Assembly (NCBI RefSeq): GCF_029581195.1
Contig: NZ_CP120737.1
Location: 434,001 to 498,000, forward strand
Length of the DNA stretch: 64,000 nucleotides
Direction: 5' to 3'
Source: Solwaraspora sp. WMMD791
GTDB taxonomy: Bacteria; Actinomycetota; Actinomycetes; Mycobacteriales; Micromonosporaceae
Shown in pieces: positions 31,408 through 40,505 of this stretch. The position numbers and the translations under genes are program-made. The notes below the pieces were generated by a model that saw only the letters and a list, made by a program, of their open reading frames with translations, searched no databases and was not told the origin of the DNA. Numbering within the stretch: the stretch's first letter is position 1; each line of letters begins with the position of its first letter.

Positions 31408-33732
31408 GTGGTGACCGCGCCGGTACGTCGGCGACCCTCGTCGGTGCCAGCGCAACGGCCCCGGATGCAGCGACCAGAGGATCCGTCGCCACCACGGGCG
31501 GCGCGACCGCAACGCTGTCACGTACTCGGTGGCGTACGTCCCGGCCTGGGCCGCCTGCGTCTGGTCGGCCTGCCCGGGCGCGAACGTGGCGAGATTCACC
31601 ACTTCGGCGAGCGGCGCCAGGTTCGGCAGCGGCCCGCCCGGCAGCGACCCGCTGTGCCGGGTCACCTCACTGGCGGACAGATGCGCGCCGGCCGGATGAC
31701 CGGCGAGCCGCAGGGCGTCGACCACCTCCAGCCAGGCACCGGCGATCCGGTCGGCCGGTGCCCCGACTGCCAACCGGTGCCGCCGCTGCCGGCGGCGCAG
31801 CGCCAGCAGCGCGACGGTCCCGCCGGCGACCGTGGCGACGATGACGCCGCCGACGGTGGCGATCAGCCATCCGTCGCCACGCGCGGGGGGCGGCCCGCCG
31901 GCCGCCGCCGACGGGGGAGTGGGCGCCGCGTCGACCTCGGGCAGCGACGTCGGCTCCACCGGCGGCGTCGACTCGACCGGTGCCGGCCGGAAATCCTCCT
32001 CGACCGGGCGGGGGGTGGTGTCCGGTCGGGGCAGCGGATCGAACGGTACCCAACCGACACCGGCGAACAACACCTCCGGCCAGGCGACCGCGTGCACACC
32101 CTGCACCGTCCCGCCCCCGGGCGGCCCCACGAACCCGACGACGACCCGGGTCGGCAGACCCATCAGCCGACCGAGCAGGGCGTACGCGGTGGCGAACTGC
32201 TCAGAAGTGCCACGTTGGCCGCCGGCATCGCGCGGGCCGAGCAGGAAGAAGCCCAGATTCGGGTACGCGTGCCCGCTCGGCGCGTCGGCGACCAGCCGGT
32301 AGTGCTCGGCGAGGAACTGTTCGGCGGCCAGCGCACGCTGATACGGTGCGCCGTTGTCCTCGGCGAGCTGCCGGGCCAGCCGGCTGATGTCGGCTGGTAC
32401 GCCGTCGGCGACCCGCAGCACCCGCGCCACCGACTCTCCGGAGGGTACGTCGGCCGTGGTCAACGTGTTCAGCGCCGGCCGTGGCGGCACCGACTCGACC
32501 TCGTAGGTCACCCCGGCGGCGAGCCCTTCCGGGTGCAGCAGGGTGCCGCTGGACGCGTCGTAGGCGATCCGGATCCCGTCCACCCGTGACGGCGTCGGCA
32601 TCGCGGGCAGCAGCCGACCGGTCAGCTGCGCGACGGTGATCCGCTGGTGGACCGGCCGACTCTCGGCGTCCGCCAGCGTGATCGGGTCCGACGGGGACTC
32701 CGGCAGGACCCGGCCGGCGTTGCGGTAGGTGCCACCGACCCGCCAGGTCACCCCGTCGTAGTCGTGCAGCACCGCCAGCCGTAGGCGTGCCGGGCCGGCC
32801 TGCACCGCCGGCCCGCCCGGCACCTCGCCGCTGTCGCCGCCGACGGTGACCTGTACGTCGAACAACGGCTGGTCCGGGTTGAGTGCCCAGCCGGAGATCC
32901 GGCTCAACGGATTCTCGTCGAGACTGTCCACCTGCGGTGGGGTGACGTAGCGCCGGGGATCGACGCCGGTGGTGGAGATCCGGGCGACCAGCACCGGGGC
33001 GGTCAGCGCCACCACGAGCAGCACCGCACCGGCGCCGGCGGCGGACAGCACCGCCGAACGCAGCCGCAGCGCGCCGACCCTCGTCGGCGTCGGCCGGCCC
33101 TCGCCCGACGCCGACGCGACGCCTGCCCGCGCCGCCGCCGTCCCACCGTCGCGCGCCTCGGCGGTGAGAGCCAGGCCGAGCGCCGTCGCCGCGATGAAGC
33201 CGACCGCCGGCCAGTGCGCCGGCTCGGCGTTCGGGCCGACGACGAACACGGCGGCGCCGAAGAGCACCACCGGTGGCAGACAGCCGAGCAGCATCCGCCG
33301 ACCCCGGACCGCGAGCTCGGTCGCGGTGAAACCGGCGAGCCAGCTGGCGACGATCGGCACCAGCACCGTGTCCGGCACCGGCTCCATCGGGATCATCGCG
33401 GTCAACAGCCGGGGGACACCGTTGACCGCTGCCTCGGCCAGCAGCGCCGACACCGGACCGGGCAGCTCGGACCGACGTGCCGTCCACCAACCGGCGGCCA
33501 GCAGGTAGCCAGCCATCGACACCACCGACAGCGGAGCCACCTGCCAGTTCGGCAGTCGCCGGGCCGCCGTGCCGACCACGACGGCGCTCCCGCCGGCCCC
33601 GGCGACGAGCCAGGCGGCCGTCGGCCCGTCGTAGATCCGCCCGAGCAGGGCCGCCGCGCACCCGATCAGCACGATCAGCACCGCCGGCACCGCCAGCCGA
33701 TCGACCACACCTCTGCGCCGGACACCGTTCAC
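31405..33732 (-). CDS. Transglutaminase-like membrane protein (TgpA type)
   Basis: A 775-residue membrane protein with an N-terminal membrane domain (about six helices), an extracellular transglutaminase-like domain, one helix near residue 640 (LIATVGGVIVATVAGGTVALLAL) and a soluble tail with a DUF4129-like end. The transglutaminase region has GTSEQFATAYALLGRLMGLPTRVVVGFV, then AVAWPEVLF and GWVPFDPLPR for His and Asp. The catalytic Cys position of the G-x-C motif reads Ser (GTSEQFA), as in several actinobacterial homologues, so peptide-bond chemistry may be lost. GTG at 33732 overlaps the DUF58 stop by 4 nt. It belongs to the MoxR operon. Confidence 0.8.
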   Translation of the reverse strand: MNGVRRRGVVDRLAVPAVLIVLIGCAAALLGRIYDGPTAAWLVAGAGGSAVVVGTAARRLPNWQVAPLSVVSMAGYLLAAGWWTARRSELPGPVSALLAEAAVNGVPRLLTAMIPMEPVPDTVLVPIVASWLAGFTATELAVRGRRMLLGCLPPVVLFGAAVFVVGPNAEPAHWPAVGFIAATALGLALTAEARDGGTAAARAGVASASGEGRPTPTRVGALRLRSAVLSAAGAGAVLLVVALTAPVLVARISTTGVDPRRYVTPPQVDSLDENPLSRISGWALNPDQPLFDVQVTVGGDSGEVPGGPAVQAGPARLRLAVLHDYDGVTWRVGGTYRNAGRVLPESPSDPITLADAESRPVHQRITVAQLTGRLLPAMPTPSRVDGIRIAYDASSGTLLHPEGLAAGVTYEVESVPPRPALNTLTTADVPSGESVARVLRVADGVPADISRLARQLAEDNGAPYQRALAAEQFLAEHYRLVADAPSGHAYPNLGFFLLGPRDAGGQRGTSEQFATAYALLGRLMGLPTRVVVGFVGPPGGGTVQGVHAVAWPEVLFAGVGWVPFDPLPRPDTTPRPVEEDFRPAPVESTPPVEPTSLPEVDAAPTPPSAAAGGPPPARGDGWLIATVGGVIVATVAGGTVALLALRRRQRRHRLAVGAPADRIAGAWLEVVDALRLAGHPAGAHLSASEVTRHSGSLPGGPLPNLAPLAEVVNLATFAPGQADQTQAAQAGTYATEYVTALRSRRPWWRRILWSLHPGPLRWHRRGSPTYRRGHH

Positions 33733-34901
33733 CGGGCACCCACCGCGTCCCAGCCGGCGGCGAACTCGGCACCGTCGGCGGCGTCGACGACCAGGACGCC
33801 GGCGAGCGGCACCGTGCCGGCTCCGGCTACCGGGTCCGCCGTACCCGTGATCCGACCGACCAGCACCACCGGGAACACCGCCTTCAGGGCCCCGACCCGC
33901 GCGACGGCCTCGCCGTCGCCGGCACCGGTCAGGTAGACCAGTGTGTCGCCCGGCCGTTGCTGACGCAGCTGGTCGCAGACCTGCCGGACCGGGTCGGGCC
34001 CGACGAGGCGCCCGGCCGGGGCCAACGTAACTGCGGCCAACCTGTCCAGCGGGTGGCCGTCGACGGGCGGCTGGTCCACCACCATCCGCAGCAGCACCGG
34101 CAGTTCCGCCCGGATCGCGGCGTCGACGACCGACGCGGCGGCCTCGCAGGCCGCCTCGAAGGTCAGCGAACCGTCGCTGGTGCTGTCCGGGTGAGCGAGC
34201 GTCCGGTTGTCCAGCAGCACCACCAGCCGGGGCAGGCTGGTGTCCACCTGCTCACGCACCATCAGCTGGCCGATCCGGGCACTGGTGCGCCAGTGGACCC
34301 GGCGGAGCTCGTCGCCGACGACGTACTCCCGCAACGAGTCGAAGGTGATGCTGCCGTGCGGGACCCGGTCGATCTGCCCGTCGAGGCTGCGGGCGACCCC
34401 GGCCGGCACCGCCCGCAACGGGTGCACCTGCGGCCGGACCCACACCTGGACCGGGTCGCCGTACCGACGGGCCAGAGTGACCAGCCCGAACGGATCCCGG
34501 CGCGACACCCGCAGCGGGCCGACCGTCAGCACCGCGCGCCGGTCGGTCGGCACGGTGTAGCGCACCGTCGTCTGCGCCCCGGGCCGGAGTCTGACCAGCG
34601 GCACCGTGAGCCAGCGCGGTCCGCAGCGCTCCTCGGCGAGCAGACTCGCCGACCCCCAGCGGCGCTGGTTGTCGACCACCAGGGTCGCCACACACTCCTC
34701 GCCCCGGTTCACCCGGTCCGGCTGCACGCTGCGGCGTACCGCCAGACGCGGCTGCCAGGACACGGCGCCGGCGGCGTAGCCGATCACGACCAGCCCGGCG
34801 GTGCCCAGCAGCACCAGCTCGGCGTAACCGAGCACAGAGCCGACGGCGGTGAGCAGCGCCGATGCGACGCCGAGGCCGAGACAGCGGGACGTGACGGTCA
34901 T
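33729..34901 (-). CDS. DUF58 membrane protein, MoxR partner
   Basis: A 390-residue DUF58 protein: two N-terminal helices then a soluble vWA-like region. The DUF58 signature appears as RRVHWRTSARIGQLMVREQ; FDSLREYVVGDE and LVVLLDNRT are also visible. DUF58 proteins work with the adjacent MoxR ATPase in a chaperone-like membrane complex. It shares 4 nt with the transglutaminase-like gene and is separated from MoxR by 11 nt, a typical operon. The start ATG at 34901 has no strong ribosome site. Confidence 0.85.
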   Translation of the reverse strand: MTVTSRCLGLGVASALLTAVGSVLGYAELVLLGTAGLVVIGYAAGAVSWQPRLAVRRSVQPDRVNRGEECVATLVVDNQRRWGSASLLAEERCGPRWLTVPLVRLRPGAQTTVRYTVPTDRRAVLTVGPLRVSRRDPFGLVTLARRYGDPVQVWVRPQVHPLRAVPAGVARSLDGQIDRVPHGSITFDSLREYVVGDELRRVHWRTSARIGQLMVREQVDTSLPRLVVLLDNRTLAHPDSTSDGSLTFEAACEAAASVVDAAIRAELPVLLRMVVDQPPVDGHPLDRLAAVTLAPAGRLVGPDPVRQVCDQLRQQRPGDTLVYLTGAGDGEAVARVGALKAVFPVVLVGRITGTADPVAGAGTVPLAGVLVVDAADGAEFAAGWDAVGAR

Positions 34902-34912
34902 GGCGGCCGGGC

Positions 34913-35908
34913 TCAGACCGGCGTCGGCGCGGGCTGACCCGAGGGCAGCGGCACCGGTACCGCGCGGATCGCCTCGGCGAGCACCTCGGCGGCGGTGACG
35001 CCCCGCAGTTGGGCGTCGGCGGTGAGCAGCAGCCGATGGGCGAACACCGGCTCCACCAGTGCCTTGAGATCCTCCGGCAGGACGAAGCCGCGCCCGTTGA
35101 CGAGCGCGTACGCGCACGCGGCACGGGTCAACGCGATCACCCCCCGTGGACTGACCCCCACCCGGACCTGAGGATGCGACCGGGTGGCGGTGGCCAGCCG
35201 GACGGCGTACCCGTAGAGCGGGTCGGCGATGTGCACCCGCTGGGCCAACCGAATCAGCTCACCGACGGTGGCGGTGTCGGTGACCGCCTCCAGCGCATCG
35301 GGGGAGCGCAGCGTGGCCCCACGGAGCACCTCGATCTCGGTCTGCTCGTCCGGATAGCCCACCGACAGCCGGACGAGGAAACGGTCCAGTTGCGCCTCCG
35401 GCAGCCGGTACGTGCCATCCATCTCGACCGGGTTCTGGGTGGCGACGACGAGGAACGGCCGGGGGACGGCGTGCCGTACCCCGTCGACGGTGACCGTCCG
35501 TTCCTCCATCACCTCCAGCAGCGCGGACTGGGTCTTCGGGGAGGCCCGGTTGATCTCGTCGGCGATGACGATGTTGGCGAACACCGGCCCCGGGTGGAAC
35601 TCGAAACCCTGGGTCGACTGGTTGAAGATCGTCACCCCGGACACGTCGGCCGGCAGGAGGTCGGGGGTGAACTGGATGCGCCGCCAGTGGCCGTGCACCG
35701 TGGCGGCGATCGCCCGGGCCAGCGTCGTCTTGCCCACTCCCGGTACGTCCTCCAGCAGCACGTGCCCCTGGGCGAACAGGGCCGTCAACGCGAGCCGGAC
35801 CACCTCGGGCTTGCCCAGCACCACGGTGGCGATCCGGTTGGCGAGGCGGGTGGCGACCGAGGCGAAGCCGGCCACCTCGGACGGGGTCAAGGGTGCGGTC
35901 GCGGTCAC
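34913..35908 (-). CDS. MoxR-family AAA+ ATPase
   Basis: A 331-residue AAA+ ATPase. Walker A is EDVPGVGKTTLAR; Walker B is ADEINRASPKTQSALLEVMEE; sensor I ATQNPVEMDGTYRLPEAQLDRFL follows, and arginine-finger and sensor II regions lie toward the end. MoxR proteins remodel partner proteins in envelope or metalloenzyme maturation. It heads the three-gene operon MoxR, DUF58, transglutaminase. The GTG at 35908 is selected because GAGGAG is 9 nt upstream; the longer frame lacks a ribosome site. Confidence 0.9.
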   Translation of the reverse strand: MTATAPLTPSEVAGFASVATRLANRIATVVLGKPEVVRLALTALFAQGHVLLEDVPGVGKTTLARAIAATVHGHWRRIQFTPDLLPADVSGVTIFNQSTQGFEFHPGPVFANIVIADEINRASPKTQSALLEVMEERTVTVDGVRHAVPRPFLVVATQNPVEMDGTYRLPEAQLDRFLVRLSVGYPDEQTEIEVLRGATLRSPDALEAVTDTATVGELIRLAQRVHIADPLYGYAVRLATATRSHPQVRVGVSPRGVIALTRAACAYALVNGRGFVLPEDLKALVEPVFAHRLLLTADAQLRGVTAAEVLAEAIRAVPVPLPSGQPAPTPV

Positions 35909-36005
35909 GGGGTCGTTCTCCTCGCCGAGCGGATCGTGGCCGGTCGGGTGACCGGCTGGGCGTGCTGGGCCAGGGCGGGCCGACCGGACCACCCTGGCCG
36001 GGTGG

Positions 36006-38699
36006 TCAGCAGGTGGGCAGAGCGTTCAGGTTGTCGCCGCCGGCCAGGTTCAGCCAGGCCCATGGGATGTAGTTCTGGCCGGAGTACTCGACCCGGATCC
36101 ACCAGGTGCTGGCCTTGTTCCCGTTGTAGATCCAGGCGTCGACATGCTCACCGGAGCGCCGGCACAGCGCGGTCAGCCGGGTGCCGTTGGGTACCCAACC
36201 CACCTGACGATCGTTGTCCTGCTCCGGCACGGAGAAGATCTCGTTGCCGTTGCGACCGGCCACGTCGGAGTCGCAGTACGTGCGCTGTTCGCCGTCCGGT
36301 CCGTTGACACAGGTAGCGGTCCCCTGCAGGGCGGCCGTCGCCCGGGTGTGGTTGGCGGTGCCGGTGCCGGCGGCGTTGCTGGCGCGGACGGTGAGGGTGT
36401 ACGACCGCCCCGGCCACAGCCCGGTCACCCGGATGCTGTCGCACCCGCCGGTGACGGTCTGCCCGCCGTCGACCCCGGCACTGCAGCTCGGCTGCCCGCC
36501 GCCGGCGTCGACGGTGAAGGCCAGGGTCACCGAGTTGGTGTCGGCGGTGGCCCCGGTGACGGTGACCTTCGGCGGTGCGACGGTCCGGGCGGTGGTGGTG
36601 ACCGCCGGTCCGTCGCCGGCCTCGTTGACCGCGTGGACCGACACCGGAACGTCGGCACCGTCGCCGAGCCCGGTGACGGTGACCCCGGTGCCGTCGGCGA
36701 CGTCGGTGCGTCGGTCCCCGGCGACCACGACGTACCCGGTCACCGGACGGCCGTTGCCGGCCGCCGGCTGCCAGCCGACCCGGATCGCGCCGCGCTGGTC
36801 GGCGACGGTGGTGGCGGTCACCACCCCCGGTTCACCGGGAACCGTGAACGGCACGACCGAGTTGCTCAGCGGCGATGCCGTCGAGTGGGCACCCTGGTCA
36901 GTGACGGCGACGACGGTGAACGCGTACTGCGTGCCGTAGTCGAGGGTGCCGGGCGCGACGACCAGTTCGGTGCCGTCGGCGTCGCCAGCCGGTGCGTCGG
37001 CCTGCGCGGACACGGCGGTGACCGCGTACCCGGTGACGGTGTTGCCCTGACCGTCGGCGGCCGGCCAGCTCACCAGGACCGAACCGTCCGGGCGGGCCTC
37101 GGCTGTGACACTGGTCGGGGCGTCGGGAACCGCAGCGGTGGGCACGACCGGATTGGACTCCCGGCGCGGGCCGACGCCTTCGGCGTTGACCGCGTGTACG
37201 GAGAACCGGTAGGTCTCGCCGTTGGTCAGCCCGGTGACGTCGAACGACCGCTGGTTGGCACCGACCTCGACGGTGGTTCCAGCACCGGTGATCACGTACC
37301 GCAGGATGCTCGCGCCGTTGTCCGGCGCCGCGCGCCAGGTGATCCGCGCCGTGGTGTCCCCGGCGGCGGCGGTGACGTCGCGCGGGGCGCCCGGCGGGCC
37401 GACCGTCGGTGCCGGCGGCGGTGGCGGTGGCGGTGGCGCCGGTGGCGGGTCACCGCCGAGGATGTCGTTGGCGTACTTGTCGACCTCGTGCACCTGGTGC
37501 TGGTCGGTGACGACCCGGGCGGTGGCCGCGTCGGGCGCGTTGATGAACAGATGGTTCTCCCGGACCTCCAGCTCCAGCGGCCCGGCCGATTCGGGGATGC
37601 CGATCGTCGTCGACGCCGCGCCGGAGGCGTCGAAGGCGTAGACCTCACGGGCGCGTTCGTCGGCACAGTAGATCCGGCCGGCCCAGGCGACCGCGGCCCG
37701 CAACGCCGTGCCCTCGCCCGGCACCGTCAACTCGCTGACCGCGCCGGCGGGGTCGATCATCAGCACCCGACGTCGCTCCGGCACGGTCACCACGAGCTGA
37801 TCGCCGGCGGACCGGGTCGGCATGATCCCCGGACCCCGCAGGTCCAGACGGACCTCGCGGGTGGTGTCGCCGCGCAGCAGGGTCACCGTGCCGGCCGTGC
37901 GGTTGAGCACCGCGACCCCGTCGTCGAGTGCGGACAACGCGAGCTCGTTGCGGGGCGGCGCGACGGCGACCGTCCGGACCAGGGTGGGCCCGGGCAGCCC
38001 GGTGGTGGCGTCCGGGGCCGTCGGCGTCGCCACCGGCAGGGAGGAGTCGAAGACCGTGGCCGGAGCGCCCTGCGCGGGCGCCTCCGGCAGCGGGGCGGCG
38101 GTGATCGCCGACACGGTGCCTTCGCTCGGCACCCCGATCCACAGTCGTCCGGCCCCGTCGAAGTACCCGCCGGTGATCCCCGGGGGGTAGCGCACCGGTT
38201 CACCGACCGGCTGCAGCGACCTCGGGTCGATCTGACGGACCACCCCCTGCACCGCGTCGACGATGAAGGCCGCGTCGTCGTGCAGGGCGACGCTGACACC
38301 GAGGCCGGTGGTGCTGCGGGTCGTAGCGCTGATCTGCAGGGTGGCGAGATTGAGGGAGCTGATCTGACCGGTCGCGAGGTCGCGCAGGACGAGGAACTGG
38401 TCGGTCTGGACGATCTGCATCTGATGGCTGCGGGAGTCGGCGACCTCCACCCGGGTGTCGACCCGTCCGGTCAGCCCGTTGACTCTGGCCAGCTCGCTGC
38501 GCGCGGAACTCCACAGCCAGGAACTCGCGTCGTAGCCGGCGACCGCGTGGTCGGCGGCGCCGAGCCCGAGCACGGTCAGACCCATCCCGGCGATCAGGGC
38601 CGTCACCGTACCGATCGTGACCAGCGCGCCCCTGCCGCGCAGCGGCCGCCGGACCGCCGCCGCAGTGCCCTGCGTGATGCCTCTGCCGGTACGCGACAC
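36006..38699 (-). CDS. Membrane-anchored protein with propeller-like region and FN3 domains
   Basis: An 897-residue protein with a short basic N-terminus and one helix (about 30-50, GTVTALIAGMGLTVLGLG). A beta-rich region (about 60-430) looks like a WD40/NHL-style propeller. A polyproline run leads into at least three fibronectin type III domains (about 455-740; motifs TARITWRAAPDNGAS and VTGLTNGETYRFSVHAVN), one further partial FN3, and a C-terminal Cys-containing SH3-like domain with WVPNGTRLTALCRRSGEHV. It likely projects outside the cell. It sits upstream of the MoxR operon and could be its client. GTG at 38699 with GGGAGG upstream. Confidence 0.75.
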   Translation of the reverse strand: MSRTGRGITQGTAAAVRRPLRGRGALVTIGTVTALIAGMGLTVLGLGAADHAVAGYDASSWLWSSARSELARVNGLTGRVDTRVEVADSRSHQMQIVQTDQFLVLRDLATGQISSLNLATLQISATTRSTTGLGVSVALHDDAAFIVDAVQGVVRQIDPRSLQPVGEPVRYPPGITGGYFDGAGRLWIGVPSEGTVSAITAAPLPEAPAQGAPATVFDSSLPVATPTAPDATTGLPGPTLVRTVAVAPPRNELALSALDDGVAVLNRTAGTVTLLRGDTTREVRLDLRGPGIMPTRSAGDQLVVTVPERRRVLMIDPAGAVSELTVPGEGTALRAAVAWAGRIYCADERAREVYAFDASGAASTTIGIPESAGPLELEVRENHLFINAPDAATARVVTDQHQVHEVDKYANDILGGDPPPAPPPPPPPPAPTVGPPGAPRDVTAAAGDTTARITWRAAPDNGASILRYVITGAGTTVEVGANQRSFDVTGLTNGETYRFSVHAVNAEGVGPRRESNPVVPTAAVPDAPTSVTAEARPDGSVLVSWPAADGQGNTVTGYAVTAVSAQADAPAGDADGTELVVAPGTLDYGTQYAFTVVAVTDQGAHSTASPLSNSVVPFTVPGEPGVVTATTVADQRGAIRVGWQPAAGNGRPVTGYVVVAGDRRTDVADGTGVTVTGLGDGADVPVSVHAVNEAGDGPAVTTTARTVAPPKVTVTGATADTNSVTLAFTVDAGGGQPSCSAGVDGGQTVTGGCDSIRVTGLWPGRSYTLTVRASNAAGTGTANHTRATAALQGTATCVNGPDGEQRTYCDSDVAGRNGNEIFSVPEQDNDRQVGWVPNGTRLTALCRRSGEHVDAWIYNGNKASTWWIRVEYSGQNYIPWAWLNLAGGDNLNALPTC

Positions 38700-38944
38700 A
38701 GTCGCTCGCCTCCCGTGACGTCGCCGGATCGTCCGTTGTGCCCCATTGTCGGCCGCCGTTGCCCTGTCGCCACTGCCGATCACGTCGGACGACGCGTACA
38801 CCCAGGCTGGCCGCAGGCCATCCTATGGGCCCTGCGGTCAATGCGTAAAACCCGCGCACCCGCCCTGTGGACAACTGTCGGACCCGGTCCGCCGAATACG
38901 TACGGCATTCACGTCCATGCAGGCCAGCCCGGGGATCCCGGCGC

Positions 38945-40087
38945 TCAGTCCGGATTCTGGCGACCCGTGCACACCTGATCGGACGGTAGGTACTCGTCGG
39001 CAGAGTAGACAGCCAGCACCGCGAAGCAATAGTCGGCTTCGGGATTCAGACCGTTGACGGTGAACGTCGTCGTGCCGGGTGGAACCGTGGCCAACGCACC
39101 GAGTTGCTGCCCGCTGCGACCACTGGCCACGATGAACGGCACCGTTCCGGCGGTCGGATCGGTCCAGTTGACCGTGATGGCCGTGCGGTCGTCGACGAGC
39201 CGTACCCCGGTCGGTGGGTCGGCCGCCGCGTCCACCGGGTCAGACCCTTGCGGTGTCCCGGCCGGGCTGGTCTGCCGGTCGAGCAGGACCGTCATCCCCA
39301 CCATGACCACGACGACGGCGGCGATCACTGCGGCCGCCGCAGCGCCGATCGCCACCACGGCCGGTACGCCGGACGTGCCTCGGACGTTCGGTGCCGCAGG
39401 GGCGGCGACGGGGTCGGGTGGCAGCGCGAGCGGCTGGCCCGGCGCGGCCGGCGCGAGGGCGTGACCCGGTCGGGGCAGCCCTACGGGCGGCTCCGACGGT
39501 GCCTGTCCGGGTGGCGGTACCTGTCCGGGTGGCGGTGCCTGTCCACCTGACAGTGGCTGCTCGGGTGGCGGTGCCGGTGGTGCCTCCGGCGACCACTGGC
39601 GGAGATGGCGCAGCGCCTCGGTCACCTGCCAGTGGTCGGCGCCGAGCACCGCCGCGCCGACGCTGGCGACCCGCTTCATGTTGCGGCGAGCCTCGTGCCG
39701 GTTGCCGAGCTCGTCGGCGACCAGGCCCAGGTCGAACGCGATGGCGAGGATGGCGGGATGGGTCTCGCCGAGACGGCGTTCGCCAGCGGCCAACGTCTCC
39801 TCGAGCACCCGGCGGGCCGCCGACGGATCACCCTGGGTCCGGTACAGGTTGGCAAGCAGGTGGCCGGTGCGCAGCACCTCGGGGTCGTCGTCGCCGAAGG
39901 TGCCGCGTCCGGCGGTCAGCGCGCGATGCAGGTAGTCGACCGCGCCACGTAGCTCGCCCGCGTCGCGCATCGCGCCCGCAGTTCGACGCACCTCGGTGAG
40001 GGGGGAAGGTTGTGCCACGCCGCCATGCTGCCGGTCGACCACCCCGTCGCGCCAGCGCCACGCGCCATGCTCGACGCGAACAAACAT
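38945..40087 (-). CDS. TPR protein with membrane anchor and FN3 domain
   Basis: A 380-residue protein with tetratricopeptide repeats in the N-terminal half (about 25-160; HLLANLYRTQGDPSAARRVL and DLGLVADELGNRHEARRNM match TPR spacing). A Pro/Gly/Gln-rich linker holds tandem PPPGQ repeats, one helix follows (VAIGAAAAAVIAAVVVVMVGMT) and the extracellular end is an FN3 domain. It combines a cytosolic scaffold with an outer FN3 module similar to that of the gene downstream. The ATG at 40087 has only a weak AGGA ahead. It is divergent from the large synthase genes. Confidence 0.75.
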   Translation of the reverse strand: MFVRVEHGAWRWRDGVVDRQHGGVAQPSPLTEVRRTAGAMRDAGELRGAVDYLHRALTAGRGTFGDDDPEVLRTGHLLANLYRTQGDPSAARRVLEETLAAGERRLGETHPAILAIAFDLGLVADELGNRHEARRNMKRVASVGAAVLGADHWQVTEALRHLRQWSPEAPPAPPPEQPLSGGQAPPPGQVPPPGQAPSEPPVGLPRPGHALAPAAPGQPLALPPDPVAAPAAPNVRGTSGVPAVVAIGAAAAAVIAAVVVVMVGMTVLLDRQTSPAGTPQGSDPVDAAADPPTGVRLVDDRTAITVNWTDPTAGTVPFIVASGRSGQQLGALATVPPGTTTFTVNGLNPEADYCFAVLAVYSADEYLPSDQVCTGRQNPD

Positions 40088-40218
40088 CGTCCTGACTGAT
40101 GACACAGTGCTGACTCCGGCCGGACCGACGCGGTGGGACGGGTCTGCGGAGTCGGTTGCGGTGGCGACCCGGCGGCACACCCGGGTCTCGGGTGATCCGA
40201 CTGACGCGCGAGGCTGTG

Positions 40219-40328
40219 CGGACAGCTGTCCGACGGTGTCCGTCGCCCGCACGTTCCATGATGGACAGCTGGTGTTCACTGGTCGCTGCGGTCGGTCAGC
40301 TCTCGGTCAGTTGGCTCGAAACTGACCG
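40219..40328 (+). promoter_or_regulatory. Palindromes upstream of the synthase cluster
   Basis: In the 418-bp gap before the first synthase gene, CGGACAGCTGTCCG (40219-40232) is a perfect 14-bp palindrome. A second element, CGGTCAGTT (40304-40312) with AACTGACCG (40320-40328), is a 9-bp inverted repeat with a 7-nt spacer, preceded by a further CGGTCAG one turn upstream (40293-40299). GGACAGCTG recurs at 40263-40271. These look like operators for a pathway-specific regulator. The rest of the gap holds no gene. Confidence 0.45.
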
Positions 40329-40505
40329 CGCAAGATCCAGTTTGTTGGTCGCGGGAATTCACACCGCCGTAACTGAACGCCGCTAGGTTTCTCCGAGGAG
40401 TGACATCCAGGGATGGAAAATCTTCGCTCCAGGCTGCCGTGACGACACGATTCTCCGGCGGTCAGCACAGTATCCGCCGACCACTGCCCACCGAGCGGGA
40501 GTCTG

